Below, in pieces: positions 59,256 to 64,000 of a stretch of DNA of 64,000 nt; position 1 is the stretch's first letter, and each line of letters starts with the position of its first letter. Source of the stretch: Pseudodesulfovibrio sp. (GTDB lineage: Bacteria; Desulfobacterota; Desulfovibrionia; Desulfovibrionales; Desulfovibrionaceae); NCBI RefSeq assembly GCF_028692895.1, contig NZ_JAQUWN010000006.1:23217-87216 (forward strand), in the 5' to 3' direction. The position numbers and the translations under genes are program-made. The notes under the pieces are model-generated. The model ran no database searches and was not told where the DNA came from. It saw nothing but the letters and a program-made list of their open reading frames with translations.

Positions 59256-60002
59256 TTATTCCGGCACGGTCTCCATGGACGCCCACTTGGGTTCGTGGAG
59301 CGGCAGGACGAAGTCGGCCATGCCCTTGGCCTTGACCAGGATGTCGTAGGCCTCGTTGGGGCCGGTGTTGGTTCCCGGAGGGATGACCTCCATCTCCATG
59401 GCCCGGACCTCCTTGGGCGGGTAGAGGTTCTCCAGGATGGTGCAGAACCCGCAGATGAGCACCGTGCCCTTCTCGGTCTCGACCTTGACGGACATGCCGC
59501 CGGGGGTGTGGGCCGGGGTGTGGATCATGGTGATGCCGGGCACGACCTCGGTGTCCCGGTCCACGGCCACTATCTGGCCGTTGTCCTCCACGTCCTCCAC
59601 GTAGTCCTCCAGGTAGCGGAAATCCAGGGGATGCGGGTTGTGGACGTGCTCCAGCTCCAGCTCGTGCACGTAGACCTTGGCGTTGACGCACTTGTAGTCG
59701 TTCTCGCAGTGGTCGTTGTGCAGGTGGGTGTGGATGATGATGTCGATGTCCTCGGGCTTGAGGCCGAATTTGGCCAGCCCCTCCTCGAAGGTGTAGATGT
59801 GGCCGCCGATGGCCTTCTCGCGTTCCTCGGAGACGATGGGCTGCATCTCGCCGGTGTCCACCAGGATGTTCTTGTCCCCGCCCTCGATGTACCAGGTGTA
59901 GATGGGGATCGTGTACGGGGTGCCGTAGTCGTGCTGGTAGGTCATCATGCCCTTGTCGAAAACCTTGGTCCCCATGCACAGGGGATGGATCTTGTATTGC
60001 AT
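59256..60002 (-). CDS. Metallo-beta-lactamase-fold hydrolase (lactonase-like)
   Basis: A 248-residue enzyme with the AttM/AiiA-type layout. The metal motif is HTHLHNDH (91-98: H93, H95, D97, H98) and HTPAHTPGG holds the next His (H165). The last His is near LPLHEPKW. Where AHL lactonases have a bridging Asp in a (S/T)xDA segment, this has VLICGFCTI, so the Asp is missing and a Cys (C187) lies near. It is probably a hydrolase of a lactone or thioester, but the metal site may be altered. The ATG at 60002 follows GGAAGAGCC. No operon partner. Confidence 0.82.
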   Translation of the reverse strand: MQYKIHPLCMGTKVFDKGMMTYQHDYGTPYTIPIYTWYIEGGDKNILVDTGEMQPIVSEEREKAIGGHIYTFEEGLAKFGLKPEDIDIIIHTHLHNDHCENDYKCVNAKVYVHELELEHVHNPHPLDFRYLEDYVEDVEDNGQIVAVDRDTEVVPGITMIHTPAHTPGGMSVKVETEKGTVLICGFCTILENLYPPKEVRAMEMEVIPPGTNTGPNEAYDILVKAKGMADFVLPLHEPKWASMETVPE

Positions 60003-60117
60003 GGCTCTTCCTTGCGGTTGAGGTTCGCGGGCGGCGTGGCCGGGCCGGGCGGCCGCCCTCGGGTTAACATGTATGTCTCGGGGCGCAAATGTCCAGTGGC
60101 GTGCCGGGATTCGTCGG

Positions 60118-61353
60118 CTACAGGATGATGCCGACCACCGCGCCGGTCATGAGCGTGGCCAGGGTGCCGGAGATGATCGACCGCCAGCCCAGCGCCACCA
60201 CCTCGCCCCGCCGCTCCGGGACCATGATGGACAGCCCGCCGATCATGATGCCCAGGCTGCCCAGGTTGGCGAACCCGCACATGGCGTAGGTCATGATGAT
60301 CCGGCTGCGTTCGCAAAGCGCGCCCGCCGGGAGCTTCGCCATGTCCAGGTAGGCCAGGAATTCGTTGAGCACGGTCTTGGTGCCCATGAGCGAGCCCGCG
60401 GTCTGGGCCTCGGACCAGGGGACGCCGATGAGCCAGACCACCGGGCTCATGATCCAGCCGAGTATGCGCTGCAGGGTCAGGGGCCCGCCCGCCACGTCGG
60501 GCAGGAAGGCGAGGAGCGCGTTGCATAGGGCCACCAGGGCCACCAGGACCACGAGCATGGCCGCGACGTTGAGCAGGATGTTGATGCCGTCGGCCGTGCC
60601 GTGGGTCACGGCGTCCATGACCGAGCTGGCCGCGCGCGGCGGCACTGCGTGGCCCTGGGTCACGTCGCCGGTCTCCGGGATCATGAGCCGCGCCGTCACG
60701 ATGGCGGCGGGCGCGGAGATGATGGAGGCGGCCAGGATCTGGCCCATGGCGTTGGGAATGACCGGTCCGAGGATGGCGGCATAGAGCACGAGCATGGTCC
60801 CCGCGATGGTGGCCATGCCGCAGGTCATGAGGGTGAAGAGCTCGCTCCTGGTCATGCGCGAGAGGTAGGGCTTGATGACCAGCGGGGCCTCGACCATGCC
60901 CACGAAGATGTTGGACGCCGCGCCAACGCCGAGGGCCCCGCCCACCTTGAGGGTCTTCTCCAGCAGCAGCGAGAACCCCCGGACCACGGCCGGCAGGACC
61001 CGCCAGTAGTAGAGCAGAGCCGAGAGCGCGGACATGACCAGGATGATGGGCAGGGCGCGGAAGGCCAGGATGAAGGCCGCGCCCGGGTAGGACTCGGCGA
61101 AGGGCAGGGGGCCGCCGCCCACGTAGCCGAAGACGAAGGAGGTGCCGGCCATGGTCGCCTTCTCGATGGCCAGGGCCAGGCCGTTGAGCCACAGGAAGAC
61201 GCGCTCGAAAAGCGGCACCTTGAGAAAGAGCAGGGCCAGCCCGAGCTGGAGGGCGACGCCGACCACGACGCCCCACGGGTTCACCCTGCGCCGCTCGCCC
61301 AAAAGCCAGGCCAGGACGACCAACGCCGCCAATCCGAATGCGCTTTGCACCAT
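60118..61353 (-). CDS. CNT-family nucleoside permease
   Basis: A 411-residue inner-membrane protein of the concentrative nucleoside transporter (NupC) family with about ten helices. GGALGVGAASNIFVGMVEAPLVIKPYL and MTSGM-like TLMTCGMATIAGT are the two re-entrant loop motifs, with INILLNVAAMLVVLVALV and ANLGSLGIMIGGL further on. It imports nucleosides with protons or sodium. The length is normal. The ATG at 61353 follows GGGAGTACGGC. It is divergent from the CheX gene across 316 bases. Confidence 0.93.
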   Translation of the reverse strand: MVQSAFGLAALVVLAWLLGERRRVNPWGVVVGVALQLGLALLFLKVPLFERVFLWLNGLALAIEKATMAGTSFVFGYVGGGPLPFAESYPGAAFILAFRALPIILVMSALSALLYYWRVLPAVVRGFSLLLEKTLKVGGALGVGAASNIFVGMVEAPLVIKPYLSRMTRSELFTLMTCGMATIAGTMLVLYAAILGPVIPNAMGQILAASIISAPAAIVTARLMIPETGDVTQGHAVPPRAASSVMDAVTHGTADGINILLNVAAMLVVLVALVALCNALLAFLPDVAGGPLTLQRILGWIMSPVVWLIGVPWSEAQTAGSLMGTKTVLNEFLAYLDMAKLPAGALCERSRIIMTYAMCGFANLGSLGIMIGGLSIMVPERRGEVVALGWRSIISGTLATLMTGAVVGIIL

Positions 61354-61669
61354 GCCGTACTCCCTGATGAAAATTCTCTTGGGGAGTTACCGCCAAATCG
61401 TCCCGGAGGCAAGACGGCCGGGGCGACTCGCCCATCCGCCCGCCGCGCGGGCCGGCGCGGGCCCGGCAGGGGGAAGCAACGATGCGGTATTTCTAATATA
61501 CATGACTTGACCCACTTCGTTGAAGCCGGTACGTACCTGAATTATGGATGCACCATTCCCGGACGAATCCTCCGGGGCCCGTGCAGGAAAAGAAACGGAA
61601 AGATAATCGGGTCATTACCGGTGTTCCATCGGCGGCCTGAAGCGCGAATACGACTCAAGGAGATCCAGC
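61354..61669. other. Divergent intergenic region, nupC-type gene / cheX
   Basis: 316 bases with no gene. A TATATT on the minus strand (61500-61495) may be a -10 for the permease. On the plus strand lies the candidate promoter at 61507. A short stem CCCGGA/TCCGGG sits near 61557-61577. Nothing else was recognised. Confidence 0.4.
61507..61535 (+). promoter_or_regulatory. Candidate promoter of the cheX operon
   Basis: TTGACC (61507-61512), 17 bases, TACGTA (61530-61535), about 135 bases before the ATG at 61670. Weak on the -10 side. Confidence 0.4.
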
Positions 61670-62128
61670 ATGGACGTGGAACTGGCAAAGCCCTTCATCA
61701 AAGCGGCAGTCGACGTCTTGACCACCATGGCCTTCATCAAGCCCCAGGTGGGCAAGCCCTATGTGAAGAAAAACAACATCGCCGCGGGCGACGTCACCGG
61801 CGTCGTCGGCATCACGGGCGAGAAGAACGGCAGCGTGTCCCTGTCCTTTTCCAAGGGCTGCGCGGTGGCCATCGTCAAGAACATGCTCGGCGACGAGATT
61901 CAGGACATCATGCAGGATGTGCGGGACGCAGTCGGCGAGATGACCAACATGATCTCGGGCCAGGCGCGGGCCGGGCTGGCCGAGCGGGGCCTGGTCTTCC
62001 AGGGGTCCACGCCATCGGTGATCATGGGCGACAACCATACCATCTCGCACATGGCGAAATCGCCGATCATGGCCATTCCCTTCACCACCCCGGACGGAGA
62101 CTTCACCATCGAATTCTGCTTTGAATAG
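61670..62128 (+). CDS. cheX: CheX-like chemotaxis phosphatase
   Basis: A 152-residue protein of the CheX/CheC-like family. The ExxN phosphatase motif is present: VGEMTNMISGQAR (E and N of GEMTN). CheX dephosphorylates CheY-P. The rest of the fold (GVVGITGEKNGSVSLSFSKG; IPFTTPDGDFTIEFCF) is complete. AAGGAGATCC precedes the ATG at 61670. It is followed after 30 bases by a HEAT-repeat response regulator, so the substrate may be that receiver rather than the main CheY. Confidence 0.87.
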   Translation: MDVELAKPFIKAAVDVLTTMAFIKPQVGKPYVKKNNIAAGDVTGVVGITGEKNGSVSLSFSKGCAVAIVKNMLGDEIQDIMQDVRDAVGEMTNMISGQARAGLAERGLVFQGSTPSVIMGDNHTISHMAKSPIMAIPFTTPDGDFTIEFCFE

Positions 62129-62158
62129 GCCTAGGCACCGCAACCCAAAGAGACCAGC

Positions 62159-63742
62159 ATGGCGATACTCGACAACTTCAGGGACAAGGACTTTCTGGAC
62201 CAGATAACGATCCTCAACGACATATCTGGCAACAAGGATCCCGAGGCCCTGCCCGAACTCCTGGAACTCCTCAAGAAGCCGGTGGGCGACACGTCCATCG
62301 ACTACATGGTGGTCAACGCCCTCAACGCCGTTCTCTCCAGCAACGAGGCCAAGGTCGTGGAGGGACTCTCCGACGCCCACGACGGCTTCCGCATCCTGTG
62401 CATCCGCGTGGCCGGGGAGCACGGTTTCCCGAGCGCGGCCGCCCCGCTGGCGGCCATGGCCGAGAAGGAAACCGATGTGGACCGGCTCATGGAGATTCTG
62501 ACCTCCCTGGCCCGCATCGGCGATCCCGCCTCGGTCTCCATCTTCCGTCTCTACCTGGGGCACGAGGACCCGTTCATCCAGTCCGCCTGCATCGAGGCCC
62601 TGGGGCGGCTCGACGACGAGGCGTCCATCCCGAGCTTCAAGGCGATGATCGAGGAGAGCGACGGGCCCGGCCGTTACGAAATCTGCGACCTGACCACCTG
62701 GAAGGCCGTGGAGGCCCTGGCCGCCTTCTCCGCCAACGGGACCGTCGAGTTCCTGGTGGAGAAGCTCCACCACAAGAATCCCACGGTGCGCCGGATCATC
62801 ACCGATTCCCTCATCGCCATCGGCCCGTCCTGCATCCCCATGCTCTTCAAGGCCTTCGAGTCGGGCGACAGCGACCTCAAGATTCTGGCGGCCAACGTGC
62901 TCGGCTTCCTGGGCGACAGGATGGGCGCGGACGGCCTGGTGGCCGCCATCGACAAGGGCCAGGTGCGGGACGCGAACCTGCGCTACGCCGTGTACGAGGC
63001 CCTGGGCCGCATCGGCTCCATGAAGGGGCTGATCTGCCTGGTGGACGGGCTGGCCGAGACCGACGAACTGATCCTCATGGCCGTTATCGGCGGGCTGGAG
63101 CAGCACGTCAATCCAGGCATGGTCTCCACCCTGAGCAAGCGCATCGAAAAGGCGGACGAGCAGAGCGACCGGCTGTGCAAGGCGGTCATCGCCTCGCGGG
63201 CCACGCGGATTTTCGACGCCCTGTACGAGAACGCCGGCGCGGGCGACGGGCTGATCGACGCCCTGGCCGACTCCCGCGACCCGGAGATCATCGGCGAGTT
63301 CCGGACCCTGCTGGCGGAGATCGGCGGCCCGAGGGCCGAGGCCGACCTGGCCCGGTTGCCGGAGATCGCCTCGGGCGTGCGCAAGGCCCTGGCCGCGGAC
63401 GACTCCCGGTCCATGTGCGCCATGCACCGGGCCATCCTTACGGACCTGGGGTTCGAGCCCTTCCTTGCCGCCAACGGCGAGGAGGCCTACGACTTCATCG
63501 CCCAGGGCGAGCCCTTCGACATCATCATCACGGACATGAACATGCCGGTCATGGACGGCATGGAGCTGGTGGGCAAGGTTCGGAACACGCCAGGATACGA
63601 GGACATTCCCATCATCATGGTGACCACGGAGTCCGAGTCGTCGCAGCAGAACCTGGCCGCCAAGACCGGCGTCACGGCGTTTGTGACCAAGCCGTTCAAG
63701 CCCGAGACCCTCAAGGCCAAGATCGAAGAACTGCTCGCCTAG
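62159..63742 (+). CDS. HEAT-repeat protein with CheY-like receiver domain
   Basis: A 527-residue protein. Residues 1 to about 395 are HEAT-like helical repeats (LGRLDDEASIPSFKAMIEES, VRRIITDSLIAIG, ANVLGFLGDRMGADGLVAAI, YEALGRIGSMKGLICLVDG). Residues about 410-527 are a receiver domain: DDSRSM, phospho-acceptor D459 (ITDMNMPVMDG), T in MVTTES and K in FVTKPFKP. There is no output domain, so signalling must go through the HEAT scaffold. The CheX-like gene is directly upstream, suggesting a two-protein phosphatase-receiver pair. AAGAGACCAGC precedes the ATG. A terminator follows. Confidence 0.9.
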   Translation: MAILDNFRDKDFLDQITILNDISGNKDPEALPELLELLKKPVGDTSIDYMVVNALNAVLSSNEAKVVEGLSDAHDGFRILCIRVAGEHGFPSAAAPLAAMAEKETDVDRLMEILTSLARIGDPASVSIFRLYLGHEDPFIQSACIEALGRLDDEASIPSFKAMIEESDGPGRYEICDLTTWKAVEALAAFSANGTVEFLVEKLHHKNPTVRRIITDSLIAIGPSCIPMLFKAFESGDSDLKILAANVLGFLGDRMGADGLVAAIDKGQVRDANLRYAVYEALGRIGSMKGLICLVDGLAETDELILMAVIGGLEQHVNPGMVSTLSKRIEKADEQSDRLCKAVIASRATRIFDALYENAGAGDGLIDALADSRDPEIIGEFRTLLAEIGGPRAEADLARLPEIASGVRKALAADDSRSMCAMHRAILTDLGFEPFLAANGEEAYDFIAQGEPFDIIITDMNMPVMDGMELVGKVRNTPGYEDIPIIMVTTESESSQQNLAAKTGVTAFVTKPFKPETLKAKIEELLA

Positions 63743-63765
63743 GCGGCGACGCGAAAAACACGATG

Positions 63766-63798
63766 AAAGGCCCCGGCGACGGGGCCTTCCTTGTCTTT
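63766..63798 (+). terminator. Terminator of the cheX-HEAT operon
   Basis: A stem AAGGCCCCG / CGGGGCCTT with loop GCGA and the tail CCTTGTCTTT, 25 bases past the stop codon. Confidence 0.8.
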
Positions 63799-63819
63799 CC
63801 CCCAAAAAAAACGGCGGCC

Positions 63820-64000
63820 CTACTTCAGCCCCATGGCCTCCAGGTACAGCTCGCCCTTGAAGGTGAGCTCGGCCGCGCCCTGCAAAAACAGCGCGCCGCC
63901 CTCGACGAAAACCTTGAGCTGCTCCCCGGCCGTGGTGGTCAGCGCGGCCGCCGTCCCGGTCAAGCCCAGGGTGTGGGCCAGGAGCTGGGTGGCCGCCGCG
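63820..64000 (-). CDS. dapF: Diaminopimelate-epimerase-like C-terminus (partial)
   Basis: The last 60 codons of a leftward gene entering from the right edge. The sequence runs AAATQLLAHTLGLTGTAAAL, then LTTTAGEQLKVFVEGGALFL, and ends LTFKGELYLEAMGLK. The pattern of a helical stretch followed by a strand with VEGG, a strand with QGAAELTFKGEL and a short end is that of the C-terminal strand region of DapF or related racemase-fold proteins (GPA-x-x-VF-x-GE). The catalytic cysteine region is outside the window, so the label is tentative. The stop is at 63820, convergent with the HEAT-repeat gene. Confidence 0.5.
   Translation of the reverse strand, partial: AAATQLLAHTLGLTGTAAALTTTAGEQLKVFVEGGALFLQGAAELTFKGELYLEAMGLK

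Overview
The window is GC-rich, densely packed bacterial DNA that looks like a Desulfovibrio-type sulfate reducer (Desulfobacterota, Desulfovibrionaceae or close). This is inferred from gene content. It carries a monofunctional nickel CO dehydrogenase set (cooS, cooC and a CooA-type regulator), a periplasmic tetraheme cytochrome c, a selenocysteine-containing SelD, a fused IspDF, a menaquinone-type prenyltransferase and many c-di-GMP or phosphorelay proteins. No phage, insertion sequence or CRISPR array was seen.

Layout. 1-7.5 kb: start of a glycosyltransferase, an EamA permease, a PilZ protein, argS with a SPOR protein, a secreted choloylglycine-hydrolase-type enzyme, and a tightly coupled leftward operon (MazG-type hydrolase, queD, small membrane protein, dtd). 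7.6-11.4 kb: leftward CO cluster cooA, cooS, cooC. 11.4-19.2 kb: dnaE, an EAL protein, an SLC13-type transporter, a thioesterase and a VOC protein. 19.2-29.5 kb: two HDOD proteins, one coupled to a histidine kinase, plus sfsA, a permease, a cysteine-cluster protein, an ADP-heptose-type nucleotidyltransferase, a PHP-glycosyltransferase fusion and a DksA-like protein. 29.6-36.8 kb: small permease, UbiA prenyltransferase, MscS channel, GNAT, rhodanese-like protein, NYN-LOTUS protein, metX-metW. 36.9-42.5 kb: a 1530-residue hybrid kinase with about nine PAS domains, and selD. 42.8-47.5 kb: a duplicated module of XRE-cupin regulator plus acyl-CoA ligase. 47.8-50.7 kb: metallophosphoesterase, rlmH, rsmG, tetraheme cytochrome. 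50.9-53.9 kb: RNA-rich stretch with tRNA-Met, a candidate 6S RNA, a tandem repeat and RNase P RNA, around a Nif3-like protein and a zinc-ribbon protein. 53.9-64 kb: ispDF, a membrane-anchored protein, cysS, an AEC permease, a metallo-beta-lactamase-fold enzyme, a CNT nucleoside permease, a CheX-like protein with a HEAT-repeat response regulator, and the end of a dapF-like gene.

The strongest regulatory signal is a pair of sequences of the form TGTCA-N6-CGACA, the CooA operator as I recall it from Rhodospirillum rubrum. One lies in front of cooS and one in front of cooA. Each is followed at about the same distance by a -10-like element and by a similar 5' leader hairpin, so the CO cluster probably has a duplicated, autoregulated promoter-leader module. 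The regulator keeps the heme-ligand His of CooA but has Ser where R. rubrum CooA has Cys75.

A second clear point is that selD is longer than its open frame suggests. The real start lies upstream of an in-frame TGA that encodes selenocysteine 15, with a SECIS-like hairpin just after it.
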